From JAJTFW01 sp964534995 (lineage in GTDB: Bacteria > Bacteroidota > Bacteroidia > AKYH767-A > OLB10), in NCBI GenBank assembly GCA_964534995.1, contig CAZHSC010000115.1, positions 1 to 8,433 on the forward strand: a stretch of DNA of 8,433 bases. Direction: 5' to 3'. The notes beneath the pieces were generated by a model that made no database searches, was not told where the DNA came from, and saw nothing but the letters and a program-made list of their open reading frames with translations. Of the stretch, positions 1-6,426 are shown in pieces (position 1 is the stretch's first letter; each line of letters starts with the position of its first letter). Made by a program: the position numbers and the translations under genes.

Positions 1-67
1 TTCAACATCAATACAAAATCAAATTAAAGTTGCATTAGAAACTTGATAGGAAGAATTAATTTGACTG

Positions 68-354
68 CGCCTCTTAAAAACTCTGCGTCTCAGCGACCTC
101 TGCGTGAAACCAATGCTGTTTCTTTCCATTCGAAAAAAATAGATTCACGACGAAATAATAATTATGATTTTAGGTGAATAAAGATTCTTGCATTGATAGA
201 TACCAATGAATGCGGTGGCGAATGGGGTTTATCTTGTGAATTTAATTACGGAGGCGGAAAGTGTTTCGTCGAAGTTAGTCAAATTTTAGGTGAGTAGAGA
301 TTTTAGATACCAATAGTATTTTTTGCTTCTGGCTGCTTGCTTCTGGCTGCTTGC
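68..354 (+). repeat. Compound tandem repeat, unit 1
   Basis: First of two adjacent, clearly homologous units. It opens with a core (68-111) that includes CGCCTCTTAAAAACTCTGC and GCGTGAAACC. A middle part of about 185 bp follows, with landmarks CACGACGAAATAATAATT, ATAGATACCAATGAATGCGG and GAGGCGGAAAGTGTTTC. It closes with a 7-bp array (325-354). Start-to-start offset to unit 2 is 296 bp. The unit also has an internal near-duplicate: TTTTAGGTGAATAAAGATT (168-186) against TTTTAGGTGAGTAGAGATT (284-302), each followed by AGATACCAAT. CGACGAAA (148-155) and TTTCGTCG (264-271) form an inverted pair. Orientation is arbitrary. Confidence 0.85.
325..354 (+). repeat. 7-bp tandem array closing unit 1
   Basis: The 30 bases read as four 7-mers, GCTTCTG, GCTGCTT, GCTTCTG, GCTGCTT, followed by GC. 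They can equally be seen as a 14-bp unit repeated just over twice. It lies at the end of compound unit 1 and corresponds to the array at 617-646. Confidence 0.8.
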
Positions 355-363
355 ATTTAATAA

Positions 364-646
364 CGCCTCTTAAAAACTCTGCAGCTCAGCGACTCTGCGT
401 GAACAATGATGTTTCTTTCAAATCGAAAAAAATAGATTCACGACGAAATAATAATTGTGATTTCAGGTGAATAAAGATTTTTGCATTGATAGATACCAAT
501 GAATGCGGTGGCGAAGGGGGTGTATATTGTCAATTTAATTACTGAGGCGGAAAGTGTTTCTTCGAAGATTGTAAAATTTTAGGTGAGTAAATATTTTTGG
601 TGGTAATAGCAATTTTGCTGCTTGCTGCTCGCTGCTGGCTGCTTGC
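364..646 (+). repeat. Compound tandem repeat, unit 2
   Basis: Second copy of the unit at 68-354, in the same order: core (364-404), middle part, then a 7-bp array (617-646). It differs by scattered substitutions and small indels, so the duplication is not fresh. Examples are GCAGCTCAGC instead of GCGTCTCAGC in the core, and TTTCTTCG (557-564) where unit 1 has TTTCGTCG, which spoils the inverted pair with CGACGAAA (441-448). No coding frame is shared between the two units, so this looks like non-coding repeat DNA. Confidence 0.85.
617..646 (+). repeat. 7-bp tandem array GCTGCTN closing unit 2
   Basis: Four consecutive 7-mers, GCTGCTT, GCTGCTC, GCTGCTG and GCTGCTT, then GC. Six positions are constant and only the seventh varies. 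It matches the array at 325-354 in place and period but differs in detail, as expected for slippage-prone sequence. Confidence 0.85.
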
Positions 647-705
647 TTTTTTTGGGGATGCAAAAATTATACATTAGAAAATAGTTTACTGCACAGCTCT
701 AAAAA

Positions 706-737
706 GTCTCTGCGTCTCTGCGTCTCTGCGTCTCTGC
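706..737 (+). repeat. 8-bp tandem array GTCTCTGC x4
   Basis: Four perfect copies of GTCTCTGC (706-713, 714-721, 722-729, 730-737) followed by GTGACACC. It sits inside a diverged third copy of the repeat core: AGCTCTAAAAAGTCTCTGC resembles the CTCTTAAAAACTCTGC start of the other cores, and CATTAGAAA at 672-680 recurs at 33-41. The array appears to have expanded the GTCTCTGC part of the core. Confidence 0.9.
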
Positions 738-845
738 GTGACACCCTGAAGGAGATTTTGATTGAAAAATATTTACCTGCGAATTAAATTAATCGAAATA
801 TAAGCGTATAGAAATCATTATCATCGAAGAATTTTTACTTTATTA

Positions 846-883
846 CCACGGAGGCACAGAGGTTTCACGGAGGATCACAGAGG
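846..883 (-). repeat. Reverse-orientation copy of the repeat core
   Basis: Read on the minus strand this stretch contains CCTCCGTGAAACCTCTG and CCTCCGTGGT, matching the CCTCTGCGTGAAACC style of the cores at 68-111 and 8188-8219. It is the only core copy in this orientation. It lies about 100 bp beyond the polA stop codon, in the same direction as polA. Confidence 0.6.
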
Positions 884-982
884 ACTTTTATTAAACAATT
901 AGTCTATATTCATTCAAATCATTCACCAACTCATTCCAAGGCGTTGTTCGCGATCACGTGCTAAGGCTCACGACAATTCATT

Positions 983-3799
983 TCAATGCGCTTCCAGCCA
1001 GTTCTTCCCTGTTCCTGCTTCTACGAGGACGGGGACGGAGAGAGGTAAGGCTTCTTCCATATATTTTATGACTAAGGATTTTACTTCATCCTTTTCTTCC
1101 AGGGGGACGTCAAAAACCAATTCATCATGAACTTGAAGGATCATACGTGATTTGAATTTTTTGTCCTGAATGGCTTTGTGCAGATGGATCATGGCTACCT
1201 TGATCATATCCGCTGCTGACCCCTGGATGGGAGCATTGATGGCATTACGCTCTGCAAATCCGCGTACGGTCTGATTCTGACTGTTGATGTCGCGGAGATA
1301 TCTCTTTCGCCCAAGCAATGTTTCTACATAGCCCTGCTTCCTGGCTTTCCCGATCGCAGTGTCCATGTAATCCTTGATTAAAGGGTATTTGATAAAGTAA
1401 TTTTCAATGATGGTGGCTGCTTCCTTTCTGGGAATGTTCAATCTCTCCGATAAGCCAAATGCACTGATGCCATAGATGATGCCGAAGTTGACCATCTTCG
1501 CCTTTCTCCTCATCTCCCCCGACACCTCTTCCAGGGCAACCCCAAATACCCTGGAGGCTGTAGCCGTATGAATATCGAGGTTGTTTTGAAAAGCTTCCAC
1601 CAATCCCGGATCCTGACAAAGATGTGCCATGATGCGTAACTCTATTTGTGAATAATCGGCAGATAATAAAATATGCTTCTCATCACGCGGTACAAAGGCC
1701 TTCCTTACTTCTCGTCCCCTCGATGTGCGAATTGGAATGTTCTGCAAATTCGGATTGTCGCTGCTCAGCCTTCCTGTAACCGCCACTACCTGGTTAAATG
1801 TAGTGTGTATCCTCCCCGTGCGCGGATTGACCATTAATGGTAAGGCGTCAACGTAAGTGCTTTTCAGTTTAACGATTTCACGGTAGTCGAGAATTTTGTC
1901 CACAATGGGATGTTTACCGCTTAATTTGCTGAGTACATCCTCACTGGTTGCATATTGCCCTGTTTTTGTTTTTTTTGGCTTTTCGGCAATCTGAAGCAGG
2001 TCGAAAAGTACGTCACCTACCTGCTTCGGAGAACTCACATTAAAAGGTGTACCTGCCAGGGCCTGAATTTCCTTTTCGGTATGTCGGATGTCTTCTTCCA
2101 ACTGCTGGCTGAATTCGGTCAGCGTTTTTTTGTCAAGACGAATGCCCTCCTGTTCCATCGCGGCAAGCACAGGTATCAGAGGCATTTCAACTTCCTGCAA
2201 GAGCCGGGTAGTTCGGGTTTCATCCAGTAATGGCTTAAATTTTTCCTTTAGCTGAAGCGTAATGTCTGCGTCTTCTGCAGCATATTCCTTGATGTCTTCC
2301 AGGGGTACATCGCGCATATTTCCCTGGTCTTTTCCTTTTTTCCCAATCAGGGTTTCAATGGATACAGGCGAATAGGCAAGGTAGGTTTCTGCGAGGACAT
2401 TCATATTGTGACGCATTTCGGGTTGAATCAGGTAGTGGGCCACCATGGTATCAAATAATTCTCCATTTACTTTTACTCCGTATAATGCGAATACGTTGAT
2501 GTCAAATTTCAGGTTCTGTCCTACTTTACGGATCTTTTCATTTTCCAGAAGCGGCTTGAATTCATCCACAACGGATTGCGCCTGTTCTCTGTCTGCCGGC
2601 ACCGGAACATACCAGGCTTCATGACTTTTTATACTGAAGGACATGCCCACTAATTCCGTATTTTGCGCGTCTATTCCTGTAGTCTCGGTGTCGAAACAGA
2701 ATTCATCCTGCTTTTCCAGTACTTGAATTAATTCCTCCCGTTGCTTTTTTCCGGTGACCGCTGTATAGCTGTGTTTAACATTGCTGATGTTGTTAAAAAT
2801 TTTAGTTTCTTCTTCCCCCGCTTCCCGCTTCTCCGCAACTTTTTTAATTTCATGAGTACCGCTGCTGAACATGTCCATTTGTCCATTGGCTGCAACGGGC
2901 GGCGACGGAACATGTATTTCTTCACCCAGCACCTGCTGTGCAAGACGTCTGAATTCAAGTTCGGTAAAGAGTGCTATGAGCGAATCTTTGTCGGGATCTT
3001 TCAGTGCAAGTTTTTCTTCTTCCAGCGCAACGGGCACTTCACAGTGAATTGTTGCCAGTTGTTTGGATAAAATGGCCTTGTCCTTGTTCAATTCAATTTT
3101 TTCTTTCAGCTTTCCTTTCAACTGATGCGTATTTTCAAGCAGGTTTTCGATGGAACCGAATTGTTGTACCAGCTGGGTTGCGGTTTTTTCGCCGACACCC
3201 GGAACTCCGGGAATGTTGTCCACCGCATCCCCCATCAAACCAAGAATATCTATAACCTGCTCCGGCCTTTCTATGCCATATTTAGCACAAACTTCTTTTA
3301 CGCCGAGAATTTCTGCTCCATTGCCCAGCCTGGCCGGTTTGTAAATATGTACATGGTCGCTTACCAGTTGTCCGTAGTCTTTGTCGGGGGTCATCATAAA
3401 GGTTTCAAATCCCGCCTTATCCGCCTTGCAGGCCAGCGTACCTATGATATCATCGGCTTCAAATCCATCCATTTCTATTACCGGAATATTGAAACATTCC
3501 ACCAGTCTTTTGATGTAGGGAATGGCGATGGCGATGTCCTCCGGAATTTCTTCCCGGTGGGCCTTGTAATCTTCAAAAGCATCGTGGCGGTGTGTGGGTG
3601 CAGCGGTATCAAATACCACCGCGATGTGGGTAGGCTTTTCCTTTTTCAGAATTTCAAGAAGGGTATTGGTAAAACCGAACATCGCGGAGGTGTTCAGCCC
3701 CTTTGAATTCACGCGGTGGTTATTACTGAATGCAAAATAGGCTCTGAAAACCAGCGCCATCGCATCAAGCAGAAATAATTTTTTCGGTTCAGTATTCAT
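983..3799 (-). CDS. polA: DNA polymerase I
   Basis: Replication and repair polymerase that removes RNA primers, fills gaps and nick-translates in the cytoplasm. At 938 residues it is normal full length. Residues 1 to about 290 are the 5'-3' exonuclease: D12, E114, D116, D117, D139, D141, D191 and D194 occupy the expected metal-site motifs, with a helix-3-turn-helix at GDAVDNIPGVPGVGEKTA. A charged linker (about 295-345) leads to the 3'-5' exonuclease, where D370 and E372 (DTETTG), D433, Y506 and D510 are all present, so proofreading should be active. The polymerase domain has motif A (D715 in ADYSQIELR), the O-helix (R764, K768, F772, Y776) and motif C (H891, D892). F772 corresponds to E. coli F762. 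The start is the ATG at 3799 because the domain begins right after it. It is transcribed away from the small divergent gene at 4072. No operon partner lies downstream in the window. Confidence 0.98.
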   Translation of the reverse strand: MNTEPKKLFLLDAMALVFRAYFAFSNNHRVNSKGLNTSAMFGFTNTLLEILKKEKPTHIAVVFDTAAPTHRHDAFEDYKAHREEIPEDIAIAIPYIKRLVECFNIPVIEMDGFEADDIIGTLACKADKAGFETFMMTPDKDYGQLVSDHVHIYKPARLGNGAEILGVKEVCAKYGIERPEQVIDILGLMGDAVDNIPGVPGVGEKTATQLVQQFGSIENLLENTHQLKGKLKEKIELNKDKAILSKQLATIHCEVPVALEEEKLALKDPDKDSLIALFTELEFRRLAQQVLGEEIHVPSPPVAANGQMDMFSSGTHEIKKVAEKREAGEEETKIFNNISNVKHSYTAVTGKKQREELIQVLEKQDEFCFDTETTGIDAQNTELVGMSFSIKSHEAWYVPVPADREQAQSVVDEFKPLLENEKIRKVGQNLKFDINVFALYGVKVNGELFDTMVAHYLIQPEMRHNMNVLAETYLAYSPVSIETLIGKKGKDQGNMRDVPLEDIKEYAAEDADITLQLKEKFKPLLDETRTTRLLQEVEMPLIPVLAAMEQEGIRLDKKTLTEFSQQLEEDIRHTEKEIQALAGTPFNVSSPKQVGDVLFDLLQIAEKPKKTKTGQYATSEDVLSKLSGKHPIVDKILDYREIVKLKSTYVDALPLMVNPRTGRIHTTFNQVVAVTGRLSSDNPNLQNIPIRTSRGREVRKAFVPRDEKHILLSADYSQIELRIMAHLCQDPGLVEAFQNNLDIHTATASRVFGVALEEVSGEMRRKAKMVNFGIIYGISAFGLSERLNIPRKEAATIIENYFIKYPLIKDYMDTAIGKARKQGYVETLLGRKRYLRDINSQNQTVRGFAERNAINAPIQGSAADMIKVAMIHLHKAIQDKKFKSRMILQVHDELVFDVPLEEKDEVKSLVIKYMEEALPLSVPVLVEAGTGKNWLEAH

Positions 3800-3803
3800 T
3801 CGA

Positions 3804-3811
3804 CTAAATTA
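3804..3811 (-). promoter_or_regulatory. Possible Bacteroidota -7 element for polA
   Basis: On the minus strand this reads TAATTTAG, one mismatch from TAnnTTTG, and ends 4 nt before the polA ATG. A TTG lies only 14 nt further upstream, which is short for a -33 element, so support is weak. There is no Shine-Dalgarno sequence at normal distance; the nearest GGAG is about 12 nt before the start. Confidence 0.25.
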
Positions 3812-4060
3812 CTCCAAAATTTCGACAATTTGAAGATGAGTTAATTTGAAAATATGAATTTGAGTCTCTTTGTTTCCTAAACCTCGCAATGGGCGAATTT
3901 GAGCACTGAGCCTCGAAATTTGCTCACGAAACTCCCGTTCACCAAATTGGAAGTAGAATCCATTTTGGAGGTTGAGCCCAACTAAAACCCATCTTCAAAC
4001 CTGTTTCCCGCAAGGGAGATCAACCCATCTTCAAATCGTGAGGCTTCGTGTTCAAATTAG

Positions 4061-4068
4061 TATATTTG
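4061..4068 (+). promoter_or_regulatory. Bacteroidota-type -7 element TATATTTG
   Basis: An exact match to TAnnTTTG, ending 3 nt before the ATG at 4072. In Bacteroidota the start of transcription lies a few bases after this element, so the mRNA would begin at or next to the start codon. The -33 TTG is not clear; GTG at 4038-4040 is at about the right distance. Its position also argues against the GTG at 4048 being the translation start. Confidence 0.45.
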
Positions 4069-4071
4069 TTC

Positions 4072-4425
4072 ATGCACATCGACGAACTACGCGAATATTG
4101 TATTTCTAAGCCTTTCACAGAGGAAACTATGCCTTTTGATGATGATGTACTGGTTTTTAAAGTGGCCGGGAAAATGTTTGCACTCATCAGTTTATCATCC
4201 CCGGATACCGTTAACCTGAAATGTGATCCTCATTATGCTTCGGAACTTCGTGAACGTTATACAGAAGTACAACCCGGATTTCATATGAATAAAAGGCTTT
4301 GGAATACCGTTTCCCTGCACGGAAGCCTGGAAGAAAAGATGATCCAATCTTTAATCGATCACTCTTATGAAGAGGTTTTTAAAGGGCTACCGAAGAAGGT
4401 GCAGAAAGAGTTGCGCGATTTGTAA
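4072..4425 (+). CDS. MmcQ/YjbR family protein
   Basis: Small cytoplasmic protein of 117 residues. It has the family layout: an N-terminal helix (HIDELREYC), then E-x-M-P-F-D-D-D-V-L-V-F-K (about 18-30), a strand pair around KMFALISL, VNLKCDP at 48-53, ELRERY..V.PGFHMNKRLWNTV (59-80) and a C-terminal helix ending in GLPKK. The family has a CyaY-like alpha/beta fold. E. coli YjbR has been described as a possible DNA-binding protein with a double-wing fold, but the physiological role is unknown, so I give no specific function or symbol. I chose ATG 4072 over GTG 4048 because homologous N-termini begin at this point and a -7-like element occupies the extension. The gene stands alone, divergent from polA and convergent with the methyltransferase gene. 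Confidence 0.9.
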   Translation: MHIDELREYCISKPFTEETMPFDDDVLVFKVAGKMFALISLSSPDTVNLKCDPHYASELRERYTEVQPGFHMNKRLWNTVSLHGSLEEKMIQSLIDHSYEEVFKGLPKKVQKELRDL

Positions 4426-4483
4426 TGGAAAATTACCGGCGTATGAATACCCTCTACGCTGTGATAGTATCATGACTTTTTAC

Positions 4484-4503
4484 CCATAGCCGTATGGTTT
4501 TTT
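4484..4503 (+). terminator. Weak intrinsic terminator after the MmcQ-like gene
   Basis: CCATA (4484-4488) pairs with TATGG (4493-4497) around the loop GCCG, followed directly by six T residues. The stem has only 5 bp, so efficiency is uncertain, but it lies 59 bp past the stop codon in the convergent gap, where a terminator is expected. On the other strand the hairpin is not followed by T residues, so it would serve only the plus-strand gene. Confidence 0.35.
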
Positions 4504-4542
4504 GAAACGGATATGTGTTTGTCACCATTTTCTTTCTTGCAG

Positions 4543-5733
4543 CTACCCTTGTCGCTCGGTAAGCAAAACGGCGGGATGCTCGTTGGCTAAGGTTACAAAA
4601 AATAAGTACAGCGGCTCCCTGGAAGGAATGTTTAGTTGTTGGATTACTGTGGATGGACTTTCCGGAAAGTTATGGAAGATCAGTTGTCCGCTATTGTTTT
4701 TCATCCGCTCAAGGATACTTTCTTTTTTAAAAGGAAGAAGCTCCAGTAATTTAAAAACCCTGCCTGGAAAATTTTCCACGTAATCAGCGGAAGTAAAAAC
4801 ATGGGTGTTGGCATGTAGTGCTTTTACATGAAATTGCTGACATATACTCTTCCACGCTCCCGACTTTCGCACCGCCGCATCCGGTTCATAGATCCATTTT
4901 TCAGGAGCTCCGATAAGTAATGTGGCCTGCTGTTCTTCGTAAAGCGAAAATTGAAATGGGCTTGCATTTGCTCCCGCGTTGTGACAAAGTAGTTGTGGTA
5001 GACCGCCTTCTTTTCGAAAATGAAAAAGCAGTTCTCTGCATTCTCCCTTCCATGCAATAATATCCACCCGGTACGTCTCCGGTAATTGCCTCAGTCCTTC
5101 GCTGATATCCAGCATAGGAGCCAGCTTAATCATCACTTCTTTCGATTGCGCTAACAAGGCTTCTTTCAATGAAAGTACATCCGGCCGAAGGTCCTTCAAC
5201 CGAAAGACTTTATTTCCTCCTTCACTTCTGCGGGAAGGATCTAAATAAATGAGATCAATTCCTTCCAATGTCTTATACTGAAGCATGCTTTCGGCATCAC
5301 AATGAAAAACTTCTATATTCCTAAGGCCAAGTATTGCAAAATTTTTCCGTGCCGCCTCGCACCGTAAGGGGTCCGGTTCACAAAAGATTACTGACGCTGC
5401 TTCCTGTGCAAACGCCCAGCTGTCTACACCAAGTCCGCCGGTGAGGTCTGCCACTTTTTTACCTTTTACGAAAGAAGCCTTTAGTTTCGCAGTGGCCTCA
5501 GAAGAGCATTGTTCAGTGATAACAGCATCCGGATAAAAAATGGTTGGAAATTGATACCAGGAAGGAAGTTTCTGTTTCGCTATCCGCCTTCCTTTTATCT
5601 GATGGAGCAGGGCTTTCAACGGTAGATTTTTCTTGCCCGTGTAACGCAAAGCGAGTGTCGATGTATCCTCGTTTTCATGTTCCACTACCCATGAAACCCA
5701 TTCTTCAGGCTTAAAATCCGTTTCGGCGTTCAT
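4543..5733 (-). CDS. Class I SAM-dependent methyltransferase, likely THUMP-like C-terminus
   Basis: A 396-residue protein. The centre is a Rossmann-fold methyltransferase: motif I DLTGGLGVD (96-104) for SAM binding, an acidic residue E119 at the end of strand 2 (FCEPD), D146 in FHCDAES, and a catalytic-region motif DPSRR (165-169) after LIYL, where N- or C-methyltransferases of RNA often have DPP. The N-terminal 90 residues and the part after about 255 are accessory. The C-terminus resembles the THUMP-like/ferredoxin-like domains I recall from Bacteroidota proteins such as Porphyromonas gingivalis PG_1098, which suggests an RNA substrate. The substrate is unknown and this is inference. The protein looks complete, with no frameshift. 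It converges with the MmcQ-like gene and diverges from the DUF502 gene across a 90-bp spacer that must hold both promoters. Confidence 0.85.
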   Translation of the reverse strand: MNAETDFKPEEWVSWVVEHENEDTSTLALRYTGKKNLPLKALLHQIKGRRIAKQKLPSWYQFPTIFYPDAVITEQCSSEATAKLKASFVKGKKVADLTGGLGVDSWAFAQEAASVIFCEPDPLRCEAARKNFAILGLRNIEVFHCDAESMLQYKTLEGIDLIYLDPSRRSEGGNKVFRLKDLRPDVLSLKEALLAQSKEVMIKLAPMLDISEGLRQLPETYRVDIIAWKGECRELLFHFRKEGGLPQLLCHNAGANASPFQFSLYEEQQATLLIGAPEKWIYEPDAAVRKSGAWKSICQQFHVKALHANTHVFTSADYVENFPGRVFKLLELLPFKKESILERMKNNSGQLIFHNFPESPSTVIQQLNIPSREPLYLFFVTLANEHPAVLLTERQG

Positions 5734-5738
5734 TCTTG

Positions 5739-5746
5739 CAAAGAAA
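5739..5746 (-). promoter_or_regulatory. Possible -7 element for the methyltransferase gene
   Basis: On the minus strand this reads TTTCTTTG, one mismatch from TAnnTTTG, and ends 5 nt before the ATG at 5733. No convincing -33 TTG or Shine-Dalgarno sequence is visible. It is listed mainly because the same spacing recurs at three other genes in the window. Confidence 0.25.
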
Positions 5747-5823
5747 GCAGGATTCCGTAAGGAAGAGCCGTCACTTTTACGGATATTTGCACCATTAAAT
5801 TAACCGGTTGAGCGTATTCTGAT

Positions 5824-6405
5824 ATGAAAAAACTAGCCAATTACTTCTTTCAGGGTTTACTATTCGTGGTGCCTGCGGTCGTTACTTTTTACGTGGTGTA
5901 TATGGCCATTTTATGGATGGACAACCTGCTACCCATAAAAATTCCGATTGCCATCCCGGGTTTCCACGACATAGACCTGCCCGGCCTGGGTATAGTTATT
6001 ATATTGGTTGTCATTACTTTTCTGGGTTACCTAGGTACCCGTTTTGTACGAAATCCCTTCTTTATCATGTTCGAAGGGCTCATGGAGAAAACACCGCTTT
6101 TAAAGGTGATTTATTCTTCTGTTAAAGACCTGATTGAAGCTTTTGTGGGGGAGAAGAAGCGCTTTAATGAACCGGTGCTGGTAACGGTAAATGCAAATCC
6201 ATCCGTACAGCGCTTCGGTTTTATCACCGAAAATGATCTTTCTCAAATTGGCTTGCCAAAAGAAAAAATGGCGGTTTACCTCCCTTTTTCCTATGGTTTT
6301 AACGGTCAACTGGTGGTAGTGGATGCCAGCCAGGTTCAAAAACTGGATGCCTCTGGTACAGAAATGATGAAGTTCGTAATTTCGGGGGGTGTTACTGATA
6401 TTTAA
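5824..6405 (+). CDS. DUF502 family membrane protein
   Basis: A 193-residue integral membrane protein. The first hydrophobic segment is at about 8-31 and the second at about 54-74, separated by a short loop containing IPGFHDIDLPGLG. The conserved family block follows: GTRFVRNP, FEGLMEKTPLLKVIYSSVKDLIEAF and a beta-rich tail (FGFITEND, VYLPFSYGFNGQLVVV). The length is normal for DUF502. The biochemical role of the bacterial proteins is not established; the plant relatives include the COV (continuous vascular ring) proteins. The start is the ATG at 5824 since the membrane segment begins within ten residues. The gene leads a plus-strand cluster, with 21 bp to the next gene. The best promoter candidate upstream, GATATTTG at 5782-5789, is one base off TAnnTTTG and 34 nt from the ATG. 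Confidence 0.92.
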   Translation: MKKLANYFFQGLLFVVPAVVTFYVVYMAILWMDNLLPIKIPIAIPGFHDIDLPGLGIVIILVVITFLGYLGTRFVRNPFFIMFEGLMEKTPLLKVIYSSVKDLIEAFVGEKKRFNEPVLVTVNANPSVQRFGFITENDLSQIGLPKEKMAVYLPFSYGFNGQLVVVDASQVQKLDASGTEMMKFVISGGVTDI

Positions 6406-6413
6406 CGTAACAA

Positions 6414-6421
6414 TAAATTTG
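6414..6421 (+). promoter_or_regulatory. Bacteroidota-type -7 element TAAATTTG
   Basis: An exact match to TAnnTTTG in the 21-bp gap after the DUF502 gene, ending 5 nt before the ATG at 6427. It suggests an internal promoter giving a nearly leaderless mRNA for the coiled-coil gene and tdh, independent of DUF502. The -33 region lies inside the end of the DUF502 gene and shows only a weak TTA/CTG, so support is moderate. Confidence 0.4.
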
Positions 6422-6426
6422 CCGCT

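Larger units (their letters stand above)
1..982. other. Gene-free, repeat-rich intergenic region downstream of polA
   Basis: I see no credible protein or RNA gene in these 982 bases; frames are short and broken by stops. The region is AT-rich background carrying structured repeats: two adjacent compound units (68-354 and 364-646), a diverged third copy of the core with an 8-bp array (about 695-745), and a core-like copy in reverse orientation (846-883). The first 60 bases and 746-845 are plain AT-rich sequence with no clear feature. The stretch after the polA stop (about 890-982) has no convincing hairpin plus T-run on the minus strand, so I cannot place a polA terminator. Confidence 0.8.
3800..4071. 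other. Divergent spacer with small direct and inverted repeats
   Basis: This 272-bp spacer between polA and the MmcQ-like gene has no gene I can support. ACCCATCTTCAAA occurs twice, at 3987-3999 and 4023-4035, 36 bp apart, and the reverse complement of its CATCTTCAAA part occurs at 3829-3838, next to the polA start. Between the two direct copies lies TCCC-GCAA-GGGA (4006-4017), a hairpin with a GNRA-type tetraloop that can extend with A-T and G-T pairs to 4003-4020. TGAGCA (3900-3905) and TGCTCA (3921-3926) form another short inverted pair. No T-run follows the hairpins, so they are not obvious terminators. Confidence 0.5.

Noticed and set aside
68..646. Insertion sequence or transposon
   Set aside because: No transposase frame, no terminal inverted repeats at the unit borders and no visible target-site duplication.
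956..961. CACGTG palindrome and nearby GCG/CGC arms as a polA terminator
   Set aside because: Stems are very short and no T-run follows on the polA strand.
3125..3706. 193-codon open frame on the plus strand opposite polA
   Set aside because: It lies wholly within the strongly supported polA exonuclease domain and shows no recognisable protein features.
3971..3982. GTTG-AGCC-CAAC hairpin in the polA divergent spacer
   Set aside because: A 4-bp stem is too weak to call and has no T-run or conserved context.
4048..4071. N-terminal extension of the MmcQ-like protein from GTG 4048
   Set aside because: The eight extra residues fall on a -7-like element, and family members start at the equivalent of ATG 4072.
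5802..5809. Palindrome AACCGGTT as an operator between the methyltransferase and DUF502 genes
   Set aside because: An isolated 8-bp palindrome without a second site or a regulator gene nearby is expected by chance.
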